This document shows positions 9,337 through 19,203 of a DNA stretch of 64,000 nt, in pieces. Positions within the stretch are counted from its first letter, which is position 1, and every line of letters starts with the position of its first letter. Origin of the DNA: Lepiota brunneoincarnata (Eukaryota > Basidiomycota > Agaricomycetes > Agaricales > Agaricaceae); NCBI GenBank assembly GCA_023014365.1, contig JAEBUN010000007.1, positions 558,001-622,000 of the forward strand. The letters are read 5' to 3'. The position numbers were made by a program, and so were the translations under genes. The notes under the pieces are model-generated. The model ran no database searches. It was not told the origin of the DNA and worked only from the letters and a program-made list of their open reading frames with translations.

Positions 9337-11778
9337 TTTTTTTTTTTTTTTTTTTTTAAATCTCCAATTTATTACACGGGCCGCGTAGGGAGGCCGTGCG
9401 CAGCAACGTACTACAGTACAAACGACCGAGCCGTACACTACGGGGTATCTGTACATACAACGCGTGACCGCGGACGCGGGCATGCATTTCCCCATGCCCA
9501 GGACGAAGCCGCCCCGAGTGAACGGAGGCGGGAAGACGGCTGCCACCCAGCGCGCGGTGCGGGCACAAAGCCAAGACGAGGTTCCCCCCCCATATCGGGG
9601 GCTAGGGGTCAATTCCCACGTAAATCCCTACACGCCGCCCGAAGACAGTGGGGGAATAACCACCGCCCCGGCCCGGACCCAACTGGGCGCCAGGCAGAGC
9701 TACTAGCCGATACCCCCCAGGGGGGGCCCGGCCCTCTCAGCGAACGCGAACGCGGTCGGGGACGCCTCGAGGAAAGCAATGAGAGCCTCGACCGTAGCCG
9801 GGACCCCCGCCATGGAGTGCCTGGGGCAGCTCCGGAACACATGCTCACGAGTCTCCTCCCGAAACCCGCAGCGACAGGAATAATCTTCTTGTGGGAAGAA
9901 GCGCCTCCGATAGCCCCCTATTGGTGCGTGATTAAGAATAGCACGCGTCATCCGGGCCATCACTGACACCGAGTGAGCGTGCGGGATCCAGGCACCACCG
10001 TGGAGATACGTGGGCCGCAGGGGACGGTCATCGTCCCTGGCGAGCTGGAGGAAACCACGCCCACGATGGTCAGGATCCTGGAACAAGTCGATCCAGCGGT
10101 CCTGACACGACCGTACTTCCTCCTTGCGGAGGTAGTCAAGCAAGGCCTGGGGACGAGCCCCTACCCCAACGGGAGGCAACGACCGAGCGAAGTCGTGCAC
10201 CTGAGTATGGAAAGGCCACCGCGCACGTGAAGGGACCTCCCAGAAGTGGATCGAGCGGGCCGGGTCCCCGGCAAACCACTCGGCGAGGAGGCGGCAGACC
10301 GCCAGGGAATGACCCTGGGCGGAATGCACCGACGGGTCCACCGCCCGCCTGGCTGAAGCCATCGAGTCGGTGAACAAGACGAGACTAGCGGCGCCCTCGA
10401 CAGAAACTGCCTTGGACACCGCCAGCCGGATGGCGAAAAGCTCGGCCTCAGGAGCCGTAACTTTCCCCCCCGGAAGCCGGACCGCGTGAATGCAGTCCAG
10501 CCCCTGGAAAACCTGGGCGGCCGAAACCGCCTGGTGGACCCGGCGGGGCGGCAGACTCGCGTCCGTCGCTGCCACCAGAACCCCCGGATCAGCCTGCGAC
10601 CGGGCCAAGACCCGGTCGAGGGCCACGACATGGGCCGTAAGGGCGTCGTCCGCCCCACGGTCGTAAGAATGGAAGCAGACCCGATCGGGGTACACATCCA
10701 AGAGACGACGCCCCGGCCAGGCCTCCGGCGCCACCGCGTCGAAGGGCCCAGCAAGGGCAGCAAGACGCTGGTTAGCGTCGACAACAGGCCCCTTCACCTT
10801 GACCAGCTCGCGGGGAGGGAGTCTGGCTATGGACCGGACGTGAGACCGGAGATCGCCGCTGTAGCCCCAACCAAGGAGGGCACGAACGGGGTGGCCCGGA
10901 GCAAGCGTGGCGTACCGCAACTCGGCACGGTCACGAAGCTTCCGGAGATGAAGATGAATGGGGATCAGGCCCGCAATGGCCCCAACCCCCCCATCAGGTG
11001 ACGTCCTAAAGGCGCCAGTAATCCAGAGCGCAGCCCGACGCTGCATCCGGCAGAGGTGGTCCAGAGCGCCCTTGCACCTGGTGCCCCGGTAGTACCACAA
11101 GCGAAAGCCGTACGTGGCTATAGGAACCACGCACGACCGATATAGAAGGCGCTTCTGATCTGGCAGAAGCCCCCGGACGGAGTTACCAAGCATCCCCATG
11201 GCCTTGACCATGGAAATAGCCTTAGTAGAGTAGAAGCGAACATGCTCCTTGAACGTAAGGGCACGATTGAAATAGAAACCCAAGTACCTCCAATAGGTCT
11301 TGGGCCGCAAGGGAGTAGCGCCGGTAAACAGGGGAAACCCCAAGTCCACCGGGGGACTCTCACCGGAACGATCCCGTGAGAAATGGAAGAGCTTGGACTT
11401 ATCATGCTCCACGACCAGTGCAAACCGAGTGAAGGTGTCATGGACAACCTCGTAAGATCTGCGGAGTAGGATGCAGCTAGCGTCCAAGTCCCAGGCCTGC
11501 GCCACGATGGTGCCATCGTCGACGTAAGACAGGAGCGAAAGGCCCGGTTGAGGGAGCCACCGCTCGATGATATACATGGCCGGAGCCAAGTAGAGGCCGG
11601 ACAGGACGGGTGAGAGGGCAGACCCCTGGCCCACCCCCACCTCCGCCCGGAACGGCTCAGACAGGAAGGAGTTCCAGGCGTAGCTGGTAAACCTCCCCGT
11701 GAGATAAGAAGCGAAGAACCGGCCCACACAAGGGGAGAACCCCTGTCGAGCCAGAACCGCGAGAAGCATCCCATGGTT
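9337..11778 (-). mobile_element. LINE-1 copy I, 5'-truncated, with target duplication
   Basis: Minus-strand copy with poly(T) at 9337-9357, a full 3' UTR with hairpin module, and ORF2 back to NHGMLLAVLARQG (about codon 604), where it is truncated. Inserted in ORF1 of L2. 2,442 bp, perfect 15 bp duplication. Confidence 0.95.
9703..11778 (-). CDS. LINE-1 ORF2, C-terminal ~690 aa, copy I, open
   Basis: Open throughout. Contains the RT palm end GVGQGSALSPVLSGLYL and SYVDDGTIV, RNase H (TDAS, EAELFAI, LFTDS) and the terminal CRCGFREETREHVFRSC finger. Without endonuclease, RT fingers or a start codon it is a truncated, non-autonomous remnant, but undamaged and therefore recent. Confidence 0.92.
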   Translation of the reverse strand, partial: NHGMLLAVLARQGFSPCVGRFFASYLTGRFTSYAWNSFLSEPFRAEVGVGQGSALSPVLSGLYLAPAMYIIERWLPQPGLSLLSYVDDGTIVAQAWDLDASCILLRRSYEVVHDTFTRFALVVEHDKSKLFHFSRDRSGESPPVDLGFPLFTGATPLRPKTYWRYLGFYFNRALTFKEHVRFYSTKAISMVKAMGMLGNSVRGLLPDQKRLLYRSCVVPIATYGFRLWYYRGTRCKGALDHLCRMQRRAALWITGAFRTSPDGGVGAIAGLIPIHLHLRKLRDRAELRYATLAPGHPVRALLGWGYSGDLRSHVRSIARLPPRELVKVKGPVVDANQRLAALAGPFDAVAPEAWPGRRLLDVYPDRVCFHSYDRGADDALTAHVVALDRVLARSQADPGVLVAATDASLPPRRVHQAVSAAQVFQGLDCIHAVRLPGGKVTAPEAELFAIRLAVSKAVSVEGAASLVLFTDSMASARRAVDPSVHSAQGHSLAVCRLLAEWFAGDPARSIHFWEVPSRARWPFHTQVHDFARSLPPVGVGARPQALLDYLRKEEVRSCQDRWIDLFQDPDHRGRGFLQLARDDDRPLRPTYLHGGAWIPHAHSVSVMARMTRAILNHAPIGGYRRRFFPQEDYSCRCGFREETREHVFRSCPRHSMAGVPATVEALIAFLEASPTAFAFAERAGPPLGGIG

Positions 11779-12176
11779 CTATCGATGGCACTCCGTGCAG
11801 GATCATCCCTGCGAAGGCCAATCCTGGTGTCCCCCTCTGCCAACGTTGCTGGAAGTGGGGGCACCCTTCCCTAGCCTGCCGACGCGAGGCTATCCGCTGC
11901 TCTCACTGCGGCGGTCCGCATTCCCTGACTAATCATCGGGCGTTTGCGTCGTGTTGCAAGGGGCAGCCCAATCACAGGCCGCCCATTGCCCCCACCCCCG
12001 CTGACCGCCCCTGCCCTCACGTGCCTGTGTGCGTGAATTGCGGCGGCGCTCACGCTGCGTCGGCTTTGGCCTGCCTGTTCTGGGCTCACTGCTTCGATCG
12101 GGAGTGGATTGAGCACCGGTACAATTCTCCGGTAAGGGTCCGTTCCCCACCGCGTCAGCCCCGCTTACCCCAATGA
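11779..12176 (+). pseudogene. LINE-1 ORF1 of L2, end piece with zinc knuckles
   Basis: Resumes TPCRIIPAKANPGVPLCQRCWKWG after copy I and ends at the TGA at 12174-12176. All three cysteine clusters are present. The stop overlaps the ORF2 ATG at 12173 as ATGA. Confidence 0.9.
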
Positions 12177-12481
12177 ATAGGGACCGTCAGGAACCTAGGA
12201 GATTGAGGAGAGCGTGTCGTGTATGGTCACAGAATGTATTTCGTAGTTACATTCTTGTGGACAGTCTACTAGAACAATTCAAAGATGGCATTGACATGTT
12301 CTTACTACAGGAGCCGCCTTGGCGCTCCATCCGTCGCGTTCCGTCCTCCTCTGACCCTGACGGGGATGAGGTTGTCAGGGCACCCAAGCATCCGGAGTGG
12401 CTGTGTTTGTTCCGCCCTCCTTCTTCCCCGGATCAGCCTCCTCGGGTTATGGCATATGTGCATAACTGGATGATGCGGCTC
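12173..12481 (+). pseudogene. LINE-1 ORF2 of L2, first 103 codons
   Basis: MNRDRQEPRRLRRAC through the endonuclease motifs SQNV and LLQEPPW to HNWMMRL, where copy D interrupts. Resumes at 19204. Its ATG overlaps the ORF1 stop. Confidence 0.92.
12469..12481 (+). repeat. Target site duplication of copy D (partner 19204-19216)
   Basis: GATGATGCGGCTC on both sides, 13 of 13 identical. The right copy lies beyond the extra ORF2 piece at 19045-19203, which shows that piece entered with copy D. Confidence 0.95.
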
Positions 12482-12506
12482 TTTTTTTTTTTTTTTTTTT
12501 TTTTTT

Positions 12507-12850
12507 AAATCTCCAATTTATTACACGGGCCGCGTAGGGAGGCTGTGCGTAGCAACGTACTACAGTACAAACGACCGAGCCATACACTACGGGGTATCTG
12601 TACATACAACGCGTGGCCGCGGATGCGGGCATGCGTTTCCCCATGCCCAGGATGAAGCCGCCCCGAACAAACGGAGGCGGGAAGACGGCTGCCGCCCAGC
12701 GCGCAACGTGGGAACCAAGCCAGAGAGAGGTCCCCCCCCTTATCGGGGGTTAGGGGTCAATTCCCACGTAAATCCCTACACGCCGCCCGAAGACAGCGGG
12801 GGAATAACCAATGCCCCGGCCCGGACCCAACCAGGCGCCAGGCAGAGCTA
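12507..12850 (-). other. LINE-1 3' UTR of copy D, with hairpin module at 12729-12782
   Basis: On the element strand the module reads GGCGTGTAGGGATTTACG, GGAATTGACCCCTAA, CCCCCGATAAGGGGG, then GACC. The C5/G5 stem with GATA loop recurs in every LINE-1 tail in the window. Ends TAATAAATTGGAGATTT before the A tail. Confidence 0.75.
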
Positions 12851-15800
12851 CTAGCCGATACCCCCCGGGGGGGGCCCAGCCCTCTCAGCGAACGTGAATG
12901 CGGTCGGGGAAGCCTCGAGGAAAGCTATGAGAGCCTCAACCGTAGCCGGGACCCCCGCCATGGAGTGCCTGGGGCAACTCCGAAACATGTGCTCACGAGT
13001 CTCCTCCCGAAACCCGCAGTGACAGGAATAATCTTCCTGCGGAAAAAAGCGCCTCCGATAGCCCCCTATCGGCGCGTGGTTAAGAATAGCACGCGTCATC
13101 CGGGCCATCACTGACACCGAGTGAGCGTGCGGGATCCAGGCACCACCGTGGAGATACGTGGGCCGTAGGGGACAATCATCGTCCCTAGCGAGCTGGAGAA
13201 AACCATGCCCGCGATGGTCAGGATCCTGGAACAAATCGATCCAGCGGTCCTGACACGACCGTACTTCCTCCTTCCGGAGATAGTCAAGCGAGGCCTGGGG
13301 ACGAGCCCCTACCCCAACAGGAGGCAACGACCTCGCGAAGTCGTGTACCTGAGTATGGAAAGGCCACCTCGCACGCAAGGGGACCTCCCAGAAACGGACC
13401 GAGCGGGCCGGACCCCCGGCAAACCACTCGGCAAGAAGGCGACAGACCGCCAAGGAATGACCCTGGGCGGAGTGCACCGACGGGTCCACCGCCCGTCTGG
13501 CCAAGGCCATCGAGTCGGTGAACAAGACGAGACCCGCGGCACCCTCGACAGAAACTGCCTTGGACACCGCCAGCCGGATGGCGAAAAGCTCGGCCTTGGG
13601 AGCCATAACCTTCCCTCCCAGAAGCTGGACCGCTTGGATGCAGTCCAGCCCCCGGAAAACTTGGGCAGCCAAAACCGCCTGGTGGACCCGGCGGGGCGGC
13701 AGACTCGCGTCTGTCGCTGCCACCAGAACCCCCAGATCAGCCTGCGACCGGGCCAAAACCTGGTCGAGAGCCGCGACATGGGCCGTAAGGGCGTCATCCA
13801 CCCCACAGTCGTAAGAATGGAAGTGGACCCGATCGGGGTACACATCCAAGAGACGACGCCCCGGCCAGGCCTCCGGCGCAACCGCATCGAAGGGCCCAGC
13901 GAGGGCAGCAAGATGCTGGTTAGTGTCGACAACAGGCCCCCTCACCTTGATCAGCTCGCGGGGAGGGAGTCTGGCTATAGACCGGACGTGAGACCAGAGA
14001 TCACCGCTGTAGCCCCATCCGAGGAGGGCACGAACGGGGTGGCCCGGAGCAAGCGTGGCGTACTGCAACTCGGCACGGTCACGAAGCTTCCGGAGATGGA
14101 GATGAATGGGGATCAGGCCCGCAATGGCCCCAACCCCCCCATCGGGTGACATCCTGAAGGCGCCAGTAATCCAGAGTGCAGCCCGCCGCTGCATCCAGGC
14201 GAAGGTGGTCCAACGCGCCCTTACACCTGGCGCCCCGGTAATACCACAAGCGAAAGCCGTATGTGGCTATAGGAACCACGCACGACCGATACAGAAGGTG
14301 CTTCTGGTCTGGCAGAAGCCCTCGGACGGAATTACCAAGCATTCCCATGGCCTTGACCGTGGAAATAGCCTTAGTAGAATAGAAGCGAACATGCTCCTTA
14401 AACGTAAGGGCACGATCGAAATAGAAACCCAAGTACCTCCAATAGGTCTTGGGCTGAAGAGGGGTGGCGCCAGTGAACGGGGGAAACCCCAAGTCCACCG
14501 GAGGATTCTCACCAGAACGATCCCGTGAGAAATGGAAGAGCTCGGACTTATCGTGCTCCACGACCAGCGCGAACCGAGTGAAGGTGTCATGGACAACCTC
14601 GTAAGATCTGCGGAGTAGGACGCAGTTAGCGTCCAAGTCCCAGGCCTGCGCCACGATGGTGCCATCGTCGACGTAAGACAGGAGCGAAAGGCCCAGTTGA
14701 GGGAGCCGCCGCTCGATGATATACATGGCCGGGGCCAAGTAGAGGCCGGACAGGACGGGTGAGAGGGCAGACCCCTGGCCCACCCCCACCTCCGCCCGGA
14801 ACGGTTCAGACAGGAAGGAGTTCCAGGCGTAGCTGGTAAACCTCCCCGTGAGATAAGAAGCAAAGAACCGGCCCACACAAGGGGAGAACCCCTGTCGAGC
14901 CAGAACCGCGAGAAGCATCCCATGATTCAGGGATGGGAAGAACTGCGCGATGTCGAAGGCGAGAACACTCGTCTTCAACCCGTGGGCCCACCCGGCACGC
15001 ACAAGGTGCACGAGGTAAGCACCAGCATCCTCGGTGGACCGCTGGATCACACCGCCGAACTGGTTGGGATGGAACACGCCAAACTTGACAGCCTCAAACT
15101 GCAAGCGGCGCGAGATCATTTTCTCGATAAGCTTACCGAGAGTGTTAAGAAGGACGATCGGTCTGAACGCCTTCGGAATGGCATAGGAGGGCTTGCCAGG
15201 CTTCGGTATGATAACCGACACGCTCTCCTTAAAGTGACAAGGCCAATGCCCACACTCCATGCAGGCATCGGCGATCTGACAGACCAAACGGGTGACCGTC
15301 GGGCCCGCCAGAACGGACTTGAGGTGCGTCCACGTGATGTGGTCCGGACCGGGCGATGACAAAGAGGAGCACGCGCGTAGGGCCTCGTGCATCTCCAAGT
15401 CAGAGAAGACCGGCCACTCCCGCAGTGGGAGCGGATCGATCTGATCCAGAACCCCGACATCGACCGGGCGGTCGTTGGCGGCGTTGTAAGAGCCGTGGAG
15501 CCCTTCCCAGAGCTCCTCGAGAGTGTTGCAGGGGCGATTGCGGTAGCGGATCGCCTCGCAGGGAGGCAACTTGCGTGCCCTGACCCAATCCATCAGGTCC
15601 CAGGGGCGCTTGTTGGAAGAAGCAATCTCCTCGATACACTCATCGAAGAACTTGCGCTTGGCGGCCTTCCATGTCCGCTTAAACGTGCGAGCGTCTTCCC
15701 GGTCCCGAGACCGAGAATACACCGCGTAAGTGCGCGAGCACTCGTCGTCCCACCACGGCTTAGACCGTGAGACGACGCAGATCTCCTTGGAGTGGGAAAG

Positions 15801-16736
15801 CCACGCCTCGGAGAAGACCGCAGAGATAGCCAGGGCCACCTCGTCGATCCGGCCAGATGAGCTCAGGTCTGGAAAATCCAGGCCCATAAGCCCCGTCGAG
15901 ACCTCAGCTAGGAACTCGGCCTCCTCGTCCGAGTCCCGCTTCAGCGAACGTCTGGGCACAGCCTCCTCGAAGGCCTCCAGAGGGATAGTGATCCGAAGGG
16001 GGCAGTGGTCAGATTGACCCCGCAGATCGGGACACCGCGTGGGAAGCGGCAGATGGCCCGCAGTCGCCCTCGCAAACACGAGGTCGATCACGGTAGAAGC
16101 AAGACCCTCCTCAAAGGGGAAGTGCGTGGGGCCCGGGTTCTCAGGGAGCGAGAGGTCCAGGCCCAACGAGTCCGCCGTTTCCAGCAGGGAGGCGGCAGCA
16201 GCGGGATTGTGGGGAGCCCACGGATCCCACTGCGGCGAGCGGCAGTTAAAGTCCCCCGACATGAGGGCACACTGCGGGAGAGAGTCAACAGCGTCCGCAA
16301 GATAGCGGATGCCCGACTGCCTGTCGTCCGAGTAGACGTTGAGAAAGTACACAGCCTCCCCATGCAAAAACATGGAGACGGCCATGACGTCACGGTGATC
16401 GACGACGTCGCGTCGAAGCGATGGGCGGAGCCGCATCATCCGGTTATGTACATATGTCATAACCCGAGGAGGCTGATCCGGGGAAGAAGGAGGGCGGAAC
16501 AAGCACAGCCACTCCGGATGTTTGGGCGCCCCGACAACCTCATCACCGTCAGGGTCAGAGGAGGACGGAACGCGATGGATGGAGCGCCAAGGCGGCTCCT
16601 GTAGTAAGAACATATCAACGTTATCCTTGAATTGTTCCAGTAGACTGTCCACAAGAATGTAGCTACGAAATACATTCTGCGACCATATACGACACGCTCT
16701 CCTCAATCTCCTAGGTTCCTGACGGTCCCTATTCAT
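12851..16736 (-). pseudogene. LINE-1 ORF2, near-complete (~1,295 codons), one frameshift, copy D
   Basis: Multifunctional replication protein: it nicks target DNA, primes reverse transcription there and removes RNA. By residue from the ATG at 16736: endonuclease 1-250 (N20, E47, GDFN 161-164, SDH 242-244); RT ~505-780 (PKPGKPSY, AFDIAQFFPSLN, GVGQGSALSP, catalytic YVDD 688-691); RNase H ~960-1090 (TDAS, EAELFAI, LFTDS); zinc finger CHCGFREETREHMFRSC near the end. One extra A near 14195 (CATCCAGGCG against CATCCGGCG in sisters) puts the last ~445 codons, 12851-14194, in another frame. Clade: Tad1/I-like by domain order; an alignment is needed to settle it. Confidence 0.92.
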
Positions 16737-18928
16737 TGGGGTAAGCGGGGTTGACGCGGTGGGGAACGGACCCTTACCGGAGAATCGTACCGGCGCTCAA
16801 TCCACTCCCGATCGAAGTGGTGAGCCCAGAACGGGCAGGCCGAAGCTGACACAGCGTGAGCGCCGCCGCAATTCACGCACACAGGCGCATGAGGGCAGGG
16901 GCGGTCAGCGGGGGTGGGGGCAATGGGTGGCCTATGATTGGGCTGCCCCTTGCAACACGACGCAAACGCCCGATGGTTAGTCGGGGAATGCGGACCGCCG
17001 CAGTGGGAGCAGCGGATAGCCTCGCGTCGGCAGGCTAGGGAAGGGTGCCCCCACTTCCAGCAACGCTGGCAGAGGGGGACACCGGGATTGGCCTTCGCAG
17101 GGATGATCCTGCACGGAGTGCCATCGATGGTGATGACGCGTCGCGAGACCGTCTTCGCGTTGGACCCCTGCTGGGAGTCCCAGATCTCGAAGAACACGGT
17201 GGCCGTGTCGGCGGCCCTCGAGTTCTTGACGATGCGCGGCCTGGTGGCCAGCACAAAATATTCAGACCACACAGAGCGCTGCATGGCCTCAACCACCCTG
17301 TCGGGCGTGAGCCAGGGCTGACCGCCCCGGAACATAGGAGCGTCGAGGAGCTTGAGGTAGCTCTTCGAGCGAGGAAGGTTCGCGTCGACAACGGCATTGG
17401 GCCAGTTGCCGTGGACAGCGTTCCTGATAGTGCCAATGTCCAGTTCACTAGGCACGGCGGTGGTGTAGCAAGCTACGTGTGAGTCCATCTGCTGGACCCG
17501 CTCAATACGAACGAGCGAGCCCGCAGACACCAGAGCGGCGGCCGCCACCCGATGAATCTCCGCGCAGACGACAGGGCCCAGATTAACCAGGAGACCGCCT
17601 CCTGCGAGGGTGAGCATGACCTGCTTGCGCGAAGGTCCGGATGTAGTCATCCTCGGCTTGGGGGCCTTGGGTGGCTGCTGGGCGGCCGCTGCCTGCCGAT
17701 GGAACGAGACCACCTTGTGAGAAGGCAGCCCCGGGAGAGCACGCGCCAGGTCGACAAGACCCGACGGGGAGGAGACGGCCGCGGCCGCATAAGAGCGGGG
17801 CGGGGAACGAGGCTTGGTAGCCAAGTTGACGCGCGGAGGGGGGGGACCGGGGGGCGGCCTCGCAGCCAACCGAGCCCTGTCCGCCGCCGACAGCGGGGGA
17901 ACATTGGCAGCTCGCGCTGCCCTGATACGAGATGGCCGCTGCCCCGAACCGGGGTTGTGAGCCACTGGGACAGGGTTGCCCAACCCTGTGCGGGCCAGGT
18001 TCCTGAAGAACTGCTGAGTAGGCGCAGGACGTGCATACCCAGCAGGGAAGCGCCCCAGATCCTCCGCCGGAGCAGGAGGCAGGGGGAGGTTGCCCTCCCA
18101 AGGGGTGCGGCGCGAGCCACCCGCCTGAGGAGCGCCATCCACCTCCATAGGAGCCACAGAGGCCCTAGGAGAGGGGGCGTGCATACTGCCCGCAACCCCA
18201 ACAGGGGCAGCAGGTGCAGCAGAGTCCGGCCGTTTACCCTTCCCTTGCGCAGGGGTTGGGGTGCTCGGCCTGGACGGACCATACACCTCCGAGGCCCACT
18301 CATGGAGCCTCAGGGTGCGCTTGCCCTCCTCAAAGGGGATATCGTCCCAGTCATGCTCTTCCACCTCGCGAAAGAGCCTGGCCAGGGAGCGGGCGACCTC
18401 CGCGCTGCCGCCCTCAGAAAGGTTGCCGCGCTTGGCTCTCTCTAGCCACAGCGCGACGACGTCGAGAGCGTCCGCCACGATCCCAGCCTCACCCTCTGCA
18501 TCCGCGGGACTGCGGGAAAGGGCGAGGAAGGTGGGGACGAACTCGGGATCCTCCTCCTCCTCCACAAAAGCGGGGCCGGGGGACGGCTCGGCTCCAGGAT
18601 CGACAGCCATCCTGGAGGAACCGGAGACCGATTCGAGGTCGAGCTCCTGCCTCAGAGGGGCGGAGGGCTCGGGCGTGCAGGTGCGCTTGGGGCGAGGAGT
18701 CACCGGAGCGTCATCCAGGTAAACAGCGGACTCGCGAGGCCTCTTAGGGGCCTCGGCAGCCGGAGCAGGGGCGGCAGCCTGCGATGCAGAGCTGTAGCCG
18801 GGTCGAGAGGAGCCGGAGGGGACATCCTGAGTGCGGGAGATAGCCATGGCGAGAGGGTCCGGCGACGAAGGATCCGCCGGCGGAGGAGCTCCCGCCCCCT
18901 GCGAGGAGCGTGTAGACCTTGGAGGCAT
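16733..18928 (-). CDS. LINE-1 ORF1, RNA-binding zinc-knuckle protein, 731 aa, intact
   Basis: The only intact ORF1 in the window. Residues 1-400 are low-complexity, rich in P, A, S and R, with an acidic run EEEEDPEF. The conserved part from about 440 (KQVMLTLAGGG) to 615 is followed by three cysteine clusters at about 620-633 (CQRCWKWGHPSLAC, CX2CX4HX4C), 640-652 (CSHCGGPHSPTNH) and 684-698 (CVNCGGAHAVSASAC). Proteins of this type bind the element RNA and form the ribonucleoprotein. The start is the first ATG after the short leader. The stop overlaps the ORF2 start (ATGA), suggesting ORF2 is made by termination-reinitiation. Confidence 0.93.
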   Translation of the reverse strand: MPPRSTRSSQGAGAPPPADPSSPDPLAMAISRTQDVPSGSSRPGYSSASQAAAPAPAAEAPKRPRESAVYLDDAPVTPRPKRTCTPEPSAPLRQELDLESVSGSSRMAVDPGAEPSPGPAFVEEEEDPEFVPTFLALSRSPADAEGEAGIVADALDVVALWLERAKRGNLSEGGSAEVARSLARLFREVEEHDWDDIPFEEGKRTLRLHEWASEVYGPSRPSTPTPAQGKGKRPDSAAPAAPVGVAGSMHAPSPRASVAPMEVDGAPQAGGSRRTPWEGNLPLPPAPAEDLGRFPAGYARPAPTQQFFRNLARTGLGNPVPVAHNPGSGQRPSRIRAARAANVPPLSAADRARLAARPPPGPPPPRVNLATKPRSPPRSYAAAAVSSPSGLVDLARALPGLPSHKVVSFHRQAAAAQQPPKAPKPRMTTSGPSRKQVMLTLAGGGLLVNLGPVVCAEIHRVAAAALVSAGSLVRIERVQQMDSHVACYTTAVPSELDIGTIRNAVHGNWPNAVVDANLPRSKSYLKLLDAPMFRGGQPWLTPDRVVEAMQRSVWSEYFVLATRPRIVKNSRAADTATVFFEIWDSQQGSNAKTVSRRVITIDGTPCRIIPAKANPGVPLCQRCWKWGHPSLACRREAIRCSHCGGPHSPTNHRAFASCCKGQPNHRPPIAPTPADRPCPHAPVCVNCGGAHAVSASACPFWAHHFDREWIERRYDSPVRVRSPPRQPRLPQ

Positions 18929-19044
18929 GCGCGTTAGACTTTAAGATCAAGGATCAGACCACTAGAGCTTGTTGTATAAGACGATGAGTAGGGGTAGGCT
19001 GTGGCTGTGCAGCGAGTTTGTGGTGGTTGAAGTCCAAGAAGGGA
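18929..19044 (-). other. LINE-1 5' UTR, copy D
   Basis: 116 bp leader matching 6501-6616 of copy A. The common end point of the two copies marks the element 5' terminus. Confidence 0.82.
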
Positions 19045-19203
19045 TGCGTGAGGGCGTCCTCCGCCCCCCGGTCGTAAGAGTGGAAGCGGACCCGGTCGGG
19101 GTACACATCCAGAAGACGGCGCCCCGGCCAGGCCTCCGGCGCAACAGCGTCGAAAGGCCCAGCGAGGGCGGCAAGACGCTGATTAGCATCGACAACAGGC
19201 CCC
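19045..19203 (-). mobile_element. Extra LINE-1 ORF2 fragment fused upstream of copy D 5' end
   Basis: 159 bp in the same orientation as copy D, encoding the stretch just before RNase H (VDANQRLAALAGPFDAVAPEAWPGRRLLDVYP). It lies inside the target duplication of copy D, so it arrived in the same event. It differs from D's own version (13775-13940) at over ten positions, so it came from another LINE-1 RNA. Confidence 0.82.

Larger units (their letters stand above)
12482..19203 (-). mobile_element. LINE-1 copy D, full length with extra 5' piece
   Basis: 6,722 bp on the minus strand: extra ORF2 piece (19045-19203), 5' UTR (18929-19044), ORF1 (16733-18928), ORF2 (12851-16736), 3' UTR (12507-12850) and poly(T) at 12482-12506. 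It is the only copy here with both ORFs complete end to end. One single-base frameshift in ORF2 is the only defect I see. Flanked by a 13 bp duplication in ORF2 of L2. Confidence 0.93.

Noticed and set aside
13205..14149. 314-codon plus-strand frame antisense to LINE-1 ORF2, repeated in other copies
   Set aside because: Mirrors the codon bias of ORF2; it is broken in some copies where ORF2 is open and has no domain.
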